A stretch of DNA of 64,000 bases. Origin: Camillea tinctor. Taxonomy: Eukaryota; Ascomycota; Sordariomycetes; Xylariales; Xylariaceae. The stretch lies in NCBI GenBank assembly GCA_022578605.1, contig MU394142.1:62001-126000 (forward strand), read 5' to 3'. The notes below the pieces were generated by a model, which saw nothing but the letters and a program-made list of their open reading frames with translations, searched no databases and was not told where the DNA came from. Shown one piece after another: positions 37,764 through 48,890 of the stretch (position 1 is the stretch's first letter; every line of letters starts with the position of its first letter). Made by a program: the position numbers and the translations under genes.

Positions 37764-38524
37764 TTAGTGGTGGGCGGCACCGGCATCGCCGTGGTATCCG
37801 ACGATCTTGAACCGGCCGATCATCTCGCCGACGGTGAAGAATCCCAGACACTCGGCGGCCACAACGCCGATGGCAGCGAGCTGGGCGCGGTTGAGGTTCT
37901 GGATCTGCTGCATGATGGGCTGCTGGGTGGCCTTGGAGCTGATCTCGGAGGCGTACTGGGCGAGGGCGGTGGGGTTCTGCAACGTCTTCCACGCGTTCTG
38001 GAAGTAGGTCTGGAAGGTTTGTAGGGAGCTAGAAAGTAGAACTTGGTGAGCTGAAGCTGGTCAAGAGGAGGGGCTTTTCTTCAGGGGCAACAACGTACGG
38101 TGGCGACATCTTCTGACCACGGAATACGATCTTGCCTAGCTCAGCAGCGACCTTGGAGTAGAAGACTACTGTGGGAGTGTACTCTGTAGAACTCGATATT
38201 AGCCCATTGATGCTGTAGGCGCTTCGGGTTTCCCCCCATTGACCTACTCTCAACGAAGCTGACTACTTTTGAAGTGCGGCCACCGACTTGACCGAGCGAG
38301 TTCGCGATTCCCTTAGCGGCATTTGCGATGGCGGGGCCAGCGGTAGCAGTAACCTTAGACAGACCCTCTTGCGCCTGAGAGGCATACTTCGCAGCAGTGG
38401 CAGAGGCCTTAGCAGCAGCCTGTTTCGTGGTATCGGCAGCTTTCGTAGCGTTGGTGGACTCGAATCTTCGGGCGGCAAATCGGCCGGACTGCCGCAGCAT
38501 GGGGCGCGCAAGGGTAGACGACAT
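37764..38524 (-). CDS. atp20: mitochondrial ATP synthase subunit g (Atp20)
   Basis: Three exons, 38524-38248, 38183-38099 and 38028-37764, give 208 aa. The start MSSTLARPMLRQSGRFAARR is a basic, acid-free mitochondrial targeting sequence. An Ala/Lys-rich helical region follows, then KYTPTVVFYSKVAAELGKIV and GQKMSPPSLQTFQTYFQNAW, the conserved core of the subunit g family. A C-terminal membrane helix (AAIGVVAAECLGFFTVGEMI, residues about 175-195) carries the GxxxG-related face that helps dimerise F1Fo ATP synthase in the inner membrane. Fungal subunit g proteins often have such an extended N-terminus. All three introns and exons keep phase, and the two internal junctions restore VEKYTPT and SPPSLQT. 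Transcribed in the same direction as the L-arabinitol dehydrogenase gene 740 bp upstream. Confidence 0.92.
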
Positions 38525-39265
38525 GGCGAAGAGGATATGAGCTCTTGGGCGAGGTTTTTTTTGGGAGGGGAGGAAGAATGCGAGCCCAGAGTTTACAATT
38601 GACGATGTGTGTGTAAGAGGAGGGTTTCGAGGGATTTAAAGGATCGTCTTCGTTTATCGTTGTCGTCGATGTCCGGACAGAAGGGATTCGGGAGTCAGGA
38701 AAAGGAAAAATAAAAATAGAAATAGAAAAAAGAAAAAAAGAAAGAAAAAGAAAATTAGTTCGTAGCTTAAAAAAAAAAAACACTCAAACCAAAGGTTTTC
38801 GATATTCCCGCCGATTTCCACTATTCAAATGGGGACTCGGCTGTCAAAAATTCGGTTCCAGTGCATTTTAGCGGAAAAACCCGATCCGAGCTTGGACCAT
38901 CTTACCTAATAATGCATTGGCCAATCATATAATATCAATACTACAAGCTCTAGGTTTAGTGTTTAGTGTAAACCTTGATGGTCTTTGAACCTTTATAGTA
39001 CCTTATTAGTAGGTAGACAGAGAGGAACTTTACTGCTTTTTATTTTATTTATTGTTTTTCTTTGTTTTGTTTCTGGTCTCTTGAATCCTTATTCTACTCA
39101 TAAAAACCCATCTCTACTCTAAACTTAACAAGTACCCTAGCTTTACTGACTAACTGAAAATGACCGAGTAAAATGTCCTAACCTAGGTTAAGTATCTGGC
39201 CTAATGTAGGTAGTTATCTAGCCTCACTCCATCTATGCATTTCCCCCCCTGCGCCATCGATATCA
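38525..39265. other. intergenic region, atp20 promoter side
   Basis: 740 bp with no gene. It holds the atp20 promoter, an A-rich tract (38699-38780) and the 3' end of the neighbouring dehydrogenase gene, plus one ACCTAGGT palindrome at 39181. Confidence 0.6.
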
Positions 39266-40467
39266 CTAATCGGCGCTCTGGATTAGGATCTTGATGGCTC
39301 CCGTCTTCGGGTCTGCTGCTGTATTGAACGCCTGTATAGCATCTTCCAGTTTGAACCGGTGGGTGACAAGTTTCGAGAGCTCAACTACACCGTTCTCGAC
39401 CAGACGGATAGCTCGGGGCCAGGTGTTGCTGTATCGGTATTGGAATTGTAGATCGACTTCTCGTGTGCTGCAGCGCATGAAGGGGAAGTTGATTTCGTTC
39501 TTCCCTACACCAATGACGAACACTTTACCACCGAACTTGACCGCCCAGATGGATGCTGCAATGCTGCTCTCTACGCCCGTGCATTCCATGGCTACGGCTG
39601 GCTCGATGCCGCCGAAGGATGCCACGATAGCTTTGGCAGAATCCTCCGCGCTCAACCGTTCCACCTTGTGGGTTATCACCGATGGGCATAGCTCCTTGGC
39701 GAACTTGAGTCGCCCTTCATCGATATCCGTGATGACAAGTGGGCAGGCGCCAGCAGCTTGACAGCATAGCAACGTGATCAACCCAATAGGGCCGGCACCG
39801 CAAACGAGCACTGGGTCACCGAGCTTGATCCCAGACCTCTGCATACCCGCGAGAGCGACACTCAGGGGTTCTAGCATGGCACCGTTTTCGTACGACATGT
39901 TCCCGATCTTGTGGCACCAGATCGCAGGGTGGTTCACGTATCTTCTCAACAGGCCAGGCACCGGCGGTGTCGATAGGAATTCGACGTTTTCGCAACCATT
40001 GTACCGACCGGTAAGACAGGGCTCGCAGGCGTTGCAGATGACGTGTGGTTCTATAGCAACCCGATCGCCAACTTTCAAGCTCGTTACCGAAGGGTGCACC
40101 GCGATGACTTGACCCGCCGACTCGTGTCCTAGGATGTGGTCTCCTTCCACAATCATGGGCCCAATACATCCAGCATGCCAGAAATGGACGTCGGATCTGC
40201 GATAGACAGTTAGCTGAAACCTGAAGACGCCTAATGAAGTTGAAAAAAAAAGAAGGAAAGAAGAAAAAAAGGATATTTTCCTAACCCGCATATTCCAGTG
40301 CTCTTGACAGCAATCGTCACTTGGCCTGGTTTCAAGTCATCACCCTTCTGTACACTCTCGAGCGTGGGCTCTGCTTCGCTAATCCATAGATCATGCTTAG
40401 GATTCGTGAAGATGCCGATGTTCGCCTTCGACGGCTTTACAATGGTTTCGACAGCAGTCTGGCTCAT
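39266..40467 (-). CDS. ladA: L-arabinitol 4-dehydrogenase (zinc MDR family)
   Basis: Two exons, 40467-40286 and 40196-39266, give 370 aa; splicing makes [15 protein letters not shown]. This enzyme oxidises L-arabinitol to L-xylulose with NAD+ in the fungal L-arabinose pathway, in the cytosol. Catalytic zinc ligands Cys60, His85 and Glu86 (GHE) are present, as are the four structural-zinc cysteines 115, 118, 121 and 129. The Rossmann motif GAGPIG is at 194-199, followed by the acidic TDIDEGR segment expected of an NAD enzyme. [19 protein letters not shown] and [20 protein letters not shown] are diagnostic of this branch rather than xylitol or sorbitol dehydrogenases, though overlap in substrate use is known. 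It ends soon after the GAIKILIQS strand, slightly shorter than some relatives. Confidence 0.93.
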
Positions 40468-41739
40468 GTTGGGAAGATGAAGACGGTAGTGCTAGCAATC
40501 AGACAGGCGGCAAGAGAGAAGAAAAAGAGAAAAGAGTGAAGTGAAAAGAAAGTTTCACCTAGGTAGTAGGAGGGGGAACAACGCAAAAGAAGAAGAGGGG
40601 CACTACCCATTATATTTGGTCACGATCCCCTGGACCTAAAGGCGGCCCAAGGCATTGGACTGCCCCTGTCCTCTCTTCTGGACCATTTATCGTCTAGACC
40701 TAGCATGCATTTCGTCCAGGTGACAAGATAATTTTCCTGGGCCAGGTTTTTTATCTACTGGCCCATAGGCCAATAGCCAGTCGCATCTAGAGACATTTCT
40801 CGTGCTTGTACGAGGGAGTGTGGGGTGGAGAATGGGAGGAGAGACTTTCTGAACTTGTTCGGATGCCATAAGTCCGACTTGGATGGGGGATTGGGGGGCG
40901 AGAGTAAGGGGTTATGGGGTTAAAGTTGCTACCTTACTTAAACTATCTAGGGTGGAGGAGACCAAGGCTTTTGCCGCACCAATTAATAGTGTGGACGGTC
41001 CCTGAGGTACACTTGCATCGCGACAAAGAAGAGACCTCACTAGAGAGACGTCTCCAACAAAAAGGTTATCATGGTGGAGAATCGTCGGCTATCTATAAAA
41101 AACTGGATATATAGCTATAACCTCTCCATCCAATACGTGTCCTAGCGGAAAATTTAGCGCCGGATATCGGCCTGGGGTTGGCAATCTAGGCGCGGTTATG
41201 CATAGTACCTTGTTTCGTATCGAACGTATTAATGTTACATACTATCGATTTACCATCGATATGTATAAACAGAAGGTTGCCAGAGTGAAAGAAAACATCC
41301 ATGCATTACTGAAAACTAATACATTTGAGTATAGGGGAAACAGCTTTAAACTTTATAGCAAATTACCTACTCAAAGAGCTAATTCATAACTTCATAGTTC
41401 ATGGTGACTTATACCGACTTCGCTCGGGACAAACGAGAGGGAGGTTGGTCACAGGGAAAGTTGAGGTGCAGTATAAGGAGAAAAAGAATGAGCCAATCCA
41501 AAGATTTCCCGAGCTCAACCTGGGTATCAGGGTCTATATATAGGTGCTAATAATAGAACTTAATACATAATAGCAGAAATGAATTGCATCTGTACTACGT
41601 AACCTCTGACCTTCTACATCGAGGATATTAAAACTCCCGAAATACTAGAGCTCCGTCTCACTACATGGTAAGTCAGCACTGAATACCTCCAAAGCTCTAG
41701 TTAGTAACCTACCACCAGAGAAAAAAATCACACTCAAAA

Positions 41740-41811
41740 TGCCAAGGCGGGATCGAACTCCAGAGCGAGTCGGAACATCGGCATACTCGGTGTCATCAAC
41801 CTGTCAGCCGG
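41740..41811 (-). other. degenerate tRNA-like (Pol III) fragment
   Basis: On the minus strand GGCTGACAGGTTGATG resembles an A box / D arm. About 35 bp on, GAGTTCGATCCCG resembles a B box / T loop, followed by TTGGCA. The acceptor and T stems do not pair properly, so it is not a working tRNA as read. It may be a decayed tRNA gene or the head of a tRNA-derived SINE. Confidence 0.35.
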
Positions 41812-41889
41812 TTTCCTTTCGTTTCTCAGGATGAGGCCTCGTTCGGGTAAACCGGCCTTGCCGTGCTACTGTCTTGAATAGGTCCAAGG

Positions 41890-41911
41890 AGGTTTTCATG
41901 AGGTTTTCATG
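41890..41911. repeat. 11-bp exact tandem duplication
   Basis: AGGTTTTCATG occurs twice in succession with no mismatch, about 80 bp from the tRNA-like fragment. Confidence 0.9.
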
Positions 41912-42644
41912 AGAACCTAGGGCAGAGATATCACTCAAAAGCCCCCTAGCTAAGGATAACGGCTTTATATCAGATATAATGTTGATTACACAATGGAGGC
42001 ACTATGATTACCAATAAAACGATCCCGGAATTTGAAGACGGTGGGCTTGATTATCAAGTTGAGAGGTCGCTGACCAATCGTCACATTTTCGCTCTTTAGA
42101 AGATAAAATCACATCAGATATTTATACTCCCATACACATATTCTCGGCATTTAGGCCAGCCACCAACATGATAGCAAGATAATATGTTATTGCCCTGGGT
42201 AGATGAAGAATAAACACAAGAATGTAGGCCATATCTGTGAAGCTCAAAGAGATTTAATATATGTACACCACGCCAGCCGGGTCGATATCCAGGCTCTTCT
42301 AGGCACCGTACCATCCCTTTGACGCCAACGTTTTATAAATAAATACCATCCATCATAGCTCAATTTCAATAGAGAAGTTGTACGGGCTATATGCGCACTT
42401 ACTTCATTGTTGACTAGGACTTAGGGGCTTGTCGCGACAAAGAATACCATGCCGTTTGCGTTTTTAGCGAAGCATGTTGAGAGCCGGCCCAATGCCTTTG
42501 TTTCTAAACCTAGGCCCCGTCACAGGCGGCTTGCCCGTCTAACTATAGGTTTACATAGTAAGTTACGGGATAAATACTTGCAATGAGAGTATTTCTAACA
42601 CTTCTTCCTTTCTCCGAGCCCCATTACCCCATAACAGCTAAGCC

Positions 42645-44825
42645 ATGGCGCGTTACCGTTTGACGCAGGAATACGACGACCTCGGGCCCCTGGCCACAGA
42701 CCTAGTGGACTACTTCCACGACGTGCACCGTTTCCACTTCATCAAGAGCCTGCACTCGCCGGCGGGAGGGGCACTGCTCTGCGTTAGGCGCGGCAGGCGC
42801 GCGCACCCGGGAGGGAAGGAGAAGAAGATCGTTGTCAAGCACGGCATCAACGACTTCCGCGCGGACGAGATCCCCGGCGAGACCCACATACTCGAGGCCC
42901 TGCGCGGCGCCCAGCACATCTGCCAGCTGCTCGCGCTGCGGCATGATGTGATCCCCGACGGGGACGAGCGCGCCTATGCCAACGCGTGGTGGGCCTACGA
43001 TGAGTTCCCCCTCGTCTGGGAGAACCCCTACATGGTGCTCGAGGCCATCTCCAACGGCACCCTCGACGACTTCATCAAGAAGAACGAAGGCAACCCTATG
43101 TCCCAGGATATGCTGTGGATTCTTTTTCTGTGCTGTGCGTATACCTCCCATCCTCCCTTACAGGCTTGCACACACGCATACATACATAATATTATATATA
43201 TATATATATACACGACCCATGACATTCATTCTATAAGATGAAAGAAAAAGGGGGAAGTGGGGTCTAATATATCCTGTCACATCTAGTAATACGATCCTGT
43301 ATTGCCATGGCATATCCCCCTTACGGCGAGCCTGGCGTGACGCCTACACGAGAGAGAATAAAGCCTGGTGTTGAGAAGGTGAGTTGATTGTATAGCATAC
43401 GCTATCTCAAGAGGGGAAGGGGGTAGCCATTTCCTGTCCCAAATCTAGAACAGCCTGGGTGTGGTAGTCACTAACGCTATTTTTCACAGTCTGGCATCTC
43501 TCATTCCGACATGCATGGGGGAAATATCATGTTTGGCGATGCATGGGAAGAGTACGTAATCCACGAAACTTTAAGGGATCCATGATGTAGTTTCCAGGGG
43601 TGGGAACTGCATACTTGGATCATGTCCCTTTTTCTTACTTGCTGGTCTACATACTCGAAACGCTTCGATCATTTTCTTATACTGACTTACATCTAATCAT
43701 GAAGTGATGAGCATTACGGATGCAATCCTCTCAGGGTAAGTGAACTTGTATAAACTAACAAAACGAGGCCGTCTCATATATCTAACTGATTATAACAGCT
43801 AATCGATTTCGGCATTTCGGAATGGCTAGAAGAGTACGTATCCCCCTCCCCCCAGCGTAGTCACTTCTGCATTTGAAGTTACCAATACCGAGTTGAACAT
43901 AACATCCCCTATTGAAATAATCCCAATGACCACTAACCGAACAATATACATACAGTGTTGAAGCGGCAAACGCCAAAAATTTACGCGAAGTAGGATGGGT
44001 AAGCAAGCAATTCAGGGCCACCGCTCCGGTGATAATCCCTTACAAGCTAACACGCCGGCAGAACATCGTGCACCTCGCGCTCATGAAGCCGGCACCCTTC
44101 CTATCGCCGGGCAGCGCTCGCAAATACAACCTCGACGAATCGACCGGGCTCATCATCAAAAGCCAGTCCTCCTCCAGCGCCAGCTCGCAGAGCAACCCGC
44201 CGGGCAACTCGGACTTGAGCATGGGGGGGTCGGACAACTCCAATGACCAGTCGGGGCCCAAGGACGCGTCCATGATGGACGTAGACGATGACGACGACTA
44301 CGCGCCCGCGGCCGACGATCCAGACGACCCCGAGGAGTACGAGGACGACGACGACGGAGACCTGCTCGGCGATGTGAGCATGATGTCCATCGACCCGAAT
44401 AACCTGTCGGGCCTGTCCGGGAGCTCGATCGCCCAGGGCTCGTCGCCGTTGCCGGCGAACGCGTCGGCGATGAATATCTCGCCGGGGTCGGCGGGTGGTG
44501 GGGGGAACAACGGGGGCCCAGTGCTGCGGACGTTTGCGGTGAGTTGGGGATTTTTGGGCTCTTATACCCCCCTTTTTTAAAAAAAAGTTCTGTCCCGCTG
44601 ACTGAGAGGCAGACCCTCGAGTTCCAGAACCTGCCGCTGGCGGATAGCTTCAAGATCCTCGTGAGCCGCTGCTTGGCGGTGGACCCGGAGGAGTGCCCGT
44701 CCCTGTCGCAGCTGCTGAGGGTGTGCAAGGCCGAGGTGGCGAAAATAGGGGACGTGGACGCCCTGACGAGCCAGTTCACGTCGATGCTTATGGATGCGGA
44801 TACGGAAGAATATCCGGATCCTTAG
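42645..44825 (+). CDS. divergent fungal protein kinase-like protein
   Basis: Eight exons fit in phase: 42645-43134, 43287-43378, 43490-43551, 43705-43735, 43799-43833, 43956-43998, 44062-44538 and 44613-44825, giving 480 aa. Kinase landmarks appear in order: the ATP-binding lysine in KIVVKHG (Lys65), the hinge region NPYMVLEAISNGTLDDFI, catalytic-loop HSDMHGGNIMFGD (residues 199-211, Asp201 and Asn206) and LIDFGIS (Asp228-Gly230). The HRD arginine is Ser, and no glycine loop or APE motif is clear. After the DFG region comes a Ser-rich segment and a strongly acidic insert (DDDDDYAPAADDPDDPEEYE), then a final kinase-like helical lobe (SRCLAVDPEECPSLSQLL). It may phosphorylate targets or be a weak or pseudokinase. 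Very GC-rich third codon positions. Substrate unknown. Confidence 0.82.
43193..43210. repeat. (TA)9 microsatellite in kinase intron 1
   Basis: Nine TA dinucleotides inside the 152-bp first intron of the kinase gene. Confidence 0.9.
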
Positions 44826-45376
44826 GCCTTTTTCATTTCTTTCACAGTTTTTAACATTTCTTTTTCAAGAAAGGAAAGGAATAGGGGCATTTAGCTCGAC
44901 TGTTTGTTTTACGAAGAACGTTTATGTAACTATAGTGGATTGTCCTTGGTTCAATAAGGTATTTTTGCGAAGATATAAATTCCTTGTAGTAATATTTATA
45001 AAGGTGCATTGAGAGGAAGAAGCAGGAGGAAAACAACATAGTCGCTACTGGATGATGTTTTGATGAAGCAATGCAATAGATGGCATTATGTGCTAGTTAG
45101 GCTTTTACATCCCAGATTCTAGCGTATTGAACCTCTAGATAGCAGGTGTTAGACTGTTGAAGATACTATTTATATAGTTATTGATCAAATCTGTTAAGAA
45201 GCAGACAGTGTAGTTTTTAGGTCGTGATATTCATTTAAATTCAGTCGATACCCCTGAGACTTCCAGGCACGTAAAAAAGATAATTTGGGAACCAGGAGCT
45301 TCTCCTCGGTACATACGTTTATTCGTAAGGACTTTTCATGAGCCTAGGTAGGCATGTCTAATTAATTTTCTACTTA
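44826..45376. other. intergenic region
   Basis: 550 bp of AT-rich DNA between the convergent 3' ends of the kinase and sugar-porter genes; nothing else seen. Confidence 0.65.
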
Positions 45377-47101
45377 TTATGAGCTATTTCCCTCAATCCT
45401 CTGTATACGGAACCCTCGTGAGAACAACTTCCACCTCCCTGTGCTCCTCTTAGCTTGCTTTTCGGCATACCTCTTCTCGATGCTCTCGAGGGTCCGGCCC
45501 TTGGTCTCAAACATGAACACCGCTGACACTAAAGTGCAGAACATGGTGCAGAAAGCGAAGAAATAGTAAGCACCGAACGACGATGTTGCGATGAACACAG
45601 GGGTCGTAAGAGCGACAACGAAGTTTGCCAACTGAGAGTGAGGGAGAAGTTAGCTTGGTCATCTGCGTCTCGTAATAACTAGATGATGGCTTTTTTCGAC
45701 ATATAATAAATAGCGATAGCTGGGGATTTGACTTACCCAGTTGCTGCTCTGGCCTAAGCTTGCCGCGCTGCTCCTCGTCTTTCTTGGTAGGCTCTCAATC
45801 AGGAAGGCCCTGAAACCGATGGCCCAAGTGACGCTGTAGACGCCAGCAAACAGGTATATACACACGATCACGACCCAACGCGCGGCGCCCTCAGTAGGAT
45901 GTACTGCACCCGCTGCGTATAGTGAGCCCATCAAAAGCATCAAGATAGAAATCAACACTCCACCAACGAGGGTCGATGTCTTCCGGCCCCATGCATCAGC
46001 AAACAACGTCGCTGGAATCGTCGTGACCATGATAACCAACGCACTGACCCCTGATGCCAGGAAGGTCGCGTGCTCGGATGCGATACCGGCTTGTTGAAGG
46101 AGGATAGGTGCGTAATAACTATATTTGGCTTTTATTAGTACTGTATTCTGTGCAGTCTGGGCAAACATCAGATACGTACAGAACGCCGTCAATGCCGCTG
46201 AATTGCTGCATCCCCATGAGAAAGCATCCGAATATCGTCCTCCCCCTGAACGGGGCCGAGAACGCCTCCCTAAACTCGTGCGCCGTCTCCTTTAGGCTCT
46301 GCAAGAACGGCACGTTCGGCGAATGCGCCAGCGTCGACGACGACTGCGACAGGAGCTCCGCCTTCTCCTCCTCCTCGAGGCCCAGCTGATCGATGATCTT
46401 CTTCGCATCTTCGGGGCGGCCCCTGGCCTGCAGCCAGCGCGGGCTCTGGGGCAGCAGCGCGCAGGCGGCGCTGTTGGCGAAGGCGATGGAGGCCTGGATG
46501 GCGATGGGCAGGCGCCAGGAGAGCGAACCCTCCAGCCGCGAGGTCCCGTAGCACATGAAGAACCCCGTCACGATGCCCAGCGTGATCAGGAACTGCACCA
46601 CCGATGCCATGACCCCCCGGATCCGCGCCGGCGAGATCTCGCACACGTGCACGTACACCGTGCTGAGGAAGAGACCCTCCCCCACGCCCTTGAGCAGCCG
46701 CCCCACGATGAACATGGCTAGCCACGAGGCGCCCGTCTCGAGAGCCGCCCCCACGCCGAATATGGTCGACCCGATGGCGATCATGCGCGTCCGTCCGTAC
46801 CGGTCGGCCAGGATCCCGGTCACGAGGGCGGTGACGGCGCCGGGGAGGAGGATGGATGAGACGACTACTCCGTGCAGGGTCGGAGAGAGGCTCCCGAATG
46901 TCTCGGTGAACGAAGACATGGTGGTCACCGAGCCAATGGTGCCAGTATCGAGGCTAGGGAAAGTGTGAGCTTTTCTACACGGTGATACTGATAGATTCGA
47001 AATAGGATACAGAGGACGTACCCGAAGACCATGGCATTGCAAGCTGATATAACAGATGCGCTCAGCCAGAGCGGCACGCCTGGGATCCTGCTCAGTAGCA
47101 T
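45377..47101 (-). CDS. sugar-porter family MFS transporter
   Basis: Four exons, 47101-47022, 46953-46180, 46118-45737 and 45631-45377, give 496 aa with about 12 membrane helices. Sugar-porter signatures are LDTGTIGS (helix 1), DRYGRTR, GRLLKGVGEG, LPQSPRWL, QQFSGIDGVLYYAP, DAWGRKTS and FETKGRTLESIEKRY. It should import a sugar or polyol through the plasma membrane by proton symport; the substrate cannot be read from the sequence. Each splice restores a family motif (GLDTG, VLYYAP, SSNWLANF). The start at 47101 gives a very short cytoplasmic N-terminus (MLLSRIPGVPLWLSA), so an upstream coding exon is possible. It lies between ladA and xyrA, which makes a pentose or pentitol substrate an attractive guess. 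Confidence 0.9.
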
Positions 47102-48890
47102 TGGGGAAGACAAGCTGATACTGGCAGCACTTATAAGGTTGTGTCAAGTAGGAGTTTGATGAGGAGTCTAATATGTAAGTATTACTTTGGACCTAAGCAA
47201 ACCACAGGTAGGGATTTATCTACTGGGTGTGATTTATACCAACCGTCAACCTCTATCCCTCATTATGTACCTAGGCAAATTTTCACAGAGCAACAAGTTG
47301 TGACCATTATAATTCTGCGGTGACGGTCCGGTCCCGCCCACGCACATTGACCCTCTCTCCCCTCCTTTTCCCCTTCGCTCCCCTCTCCCCCGCCGCCGAT
47401 TTCAGCGGGACGGCGAGTGGATCTAGAACGAAAAAAGAAATCTCTTCAAACTCAGCAGTCCCCATGCAGAATCAGTTCCTTATCTCGCATTAAGATGGAT
47501 TCTGACTGTTCTGTAAAGGACATATGATGTAGGTTCTGTTGGCCCGGTCCCCCGACCCCGAGGGTGCGCTAGGCATGTGAAAACTAGAGCTCCCAATAGG
47601 TCGAAGTGCCGGAGCACTGAAGCCCGATTGGACGCTTAGTTTCTCGCTCGTGTGCTCTTGGCTAGTATCCGGGTCTCGGTGAGGGTCGGACGTAGGTTAC
47701 CTACCTTATTTATTTCTATCTCGTTATGTCAAGCTCTGAAGTTGTTGGGGCTCTTATTATATTATATAAATACTTGTTACGAAATAGGTTCTAATTAGTC
47801 AATGGTCTATGGTGTTGGTTCATACATGAAGTTGATATTGGTGATCAGGCAATGCATTACCTACATGTGCTTGGGCAGAAAGCTTCGCAGCACATGGAAT
47901 TTCTGGTGGCGTTGATTCTATAGGGATACAAATTTCATGGTTCAACCAACGTGAACAAGTCTCATCTGACAGTTTGCTCAGGTCGTCAATCCACTGAAGT
48001 AAGTTGAGTTCTTCATCCAAGCATCTGCCATGAACGGAATTATTAAATACGAAGCAACCTCTACTACATACCTAGGTATCTACCTAAATTTATAGATTTG
48101 GGCTAATTTCTTTTCTAAGAAAAGAACCCTTGGCCTGGACAGGAGTTGCTTACACCGTTGTGAAGAGCATACTTTATACTAATTATCACATGCAGTTGGA
48201 GCACATGGTATAAGTTTAAAACACGCCTTTTTATGGGTCACAATCACCGTTATAATGATATTTCTCTTTCTCAAGGATGTGTAGCTTGAATTCATGATCC
48301 ATAAAAGTGTTGAGATGAGGTTATGAGGTTGCTTGATTAAGTGAACATCTATCTCTAGATGATAAGAAGACTATCCCTTATATACATGTAGCTGTGAATA
48401 CACCTTGTACCTGTACCTTGACAGATACCCCTTATCACCTATTTGCTACTTAGCTTACCTTCTAACATATAATAAGATGACAATTGCACATGGATGGAAT
48501 TTAAAGACTTATCTTGCTCTTTGGGTACTTCTAATGTTTAGGCCTGGATTATATAGGATGGTTACTGAAATCAGGTATTGAAGATGATTTGACTTCCTAC
48601 GAGACTAAGTAAAAGGTAGGCCGAGTAGATAATAAAAATTATTAATATGGCTATGGTAATAGATGTACGATTATCCCGTGGTTTTGCGGTGATAATATCT
48701 ATCAGACAATCTGTCCGTCGAACCATTCCAATTTGTATATTACAAATAGACTAATTACAAAGACCTCAACAGTTTCCCTAACCTTAGGTTTTACCTTTTT
48801 GAGCCAGTCGTCATGGAAACTTCAATCTGAAAGGTTATTCTTACCAGAAGCATCAGCTGCGAAAGCCTGAATTTTATTATAATATAAGAG
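47102..48890. other. intergenic region between sugar porter and MetE-like gene
   Basis: 1.8 kb, AT-rich on the right half, with the sugar-porter promoter on the left. One protein-like open fragment is listed separately; an ACCTAGGT palindrome is at 48070. Confidence 0.6.
47820..48020 (-). other. protein-like open fragment, possible exon or gene remnant
   Basis: A 66-codon minus-strand frame (LDEELNLLQWIDDLSKLSDE, then CSRWLNHEICIPIESTPP) has the residue balance of a real soluble protein. It has no ATG of its own, beginning after an in-frame TTG and a possible CAG acceptor at 48026-48028. I could not find a matching upstream exon. It may be a small split gene or a remnant. Confidence 0.25.

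Larger units (their letters stand above)
40468..42644. other. intergenic region between ladA and the kinase gene
   Basis: 2.2 kb without a supported gene. It carries the two divergent promoters at its ends, a tRNA-like fragment and an 11-bp tandem duplication, listed separately, and one ACCTAGGT palindrome at 40557. Short AT-rich frames (for example 41198-41389) look random. Confidence 0.6.
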
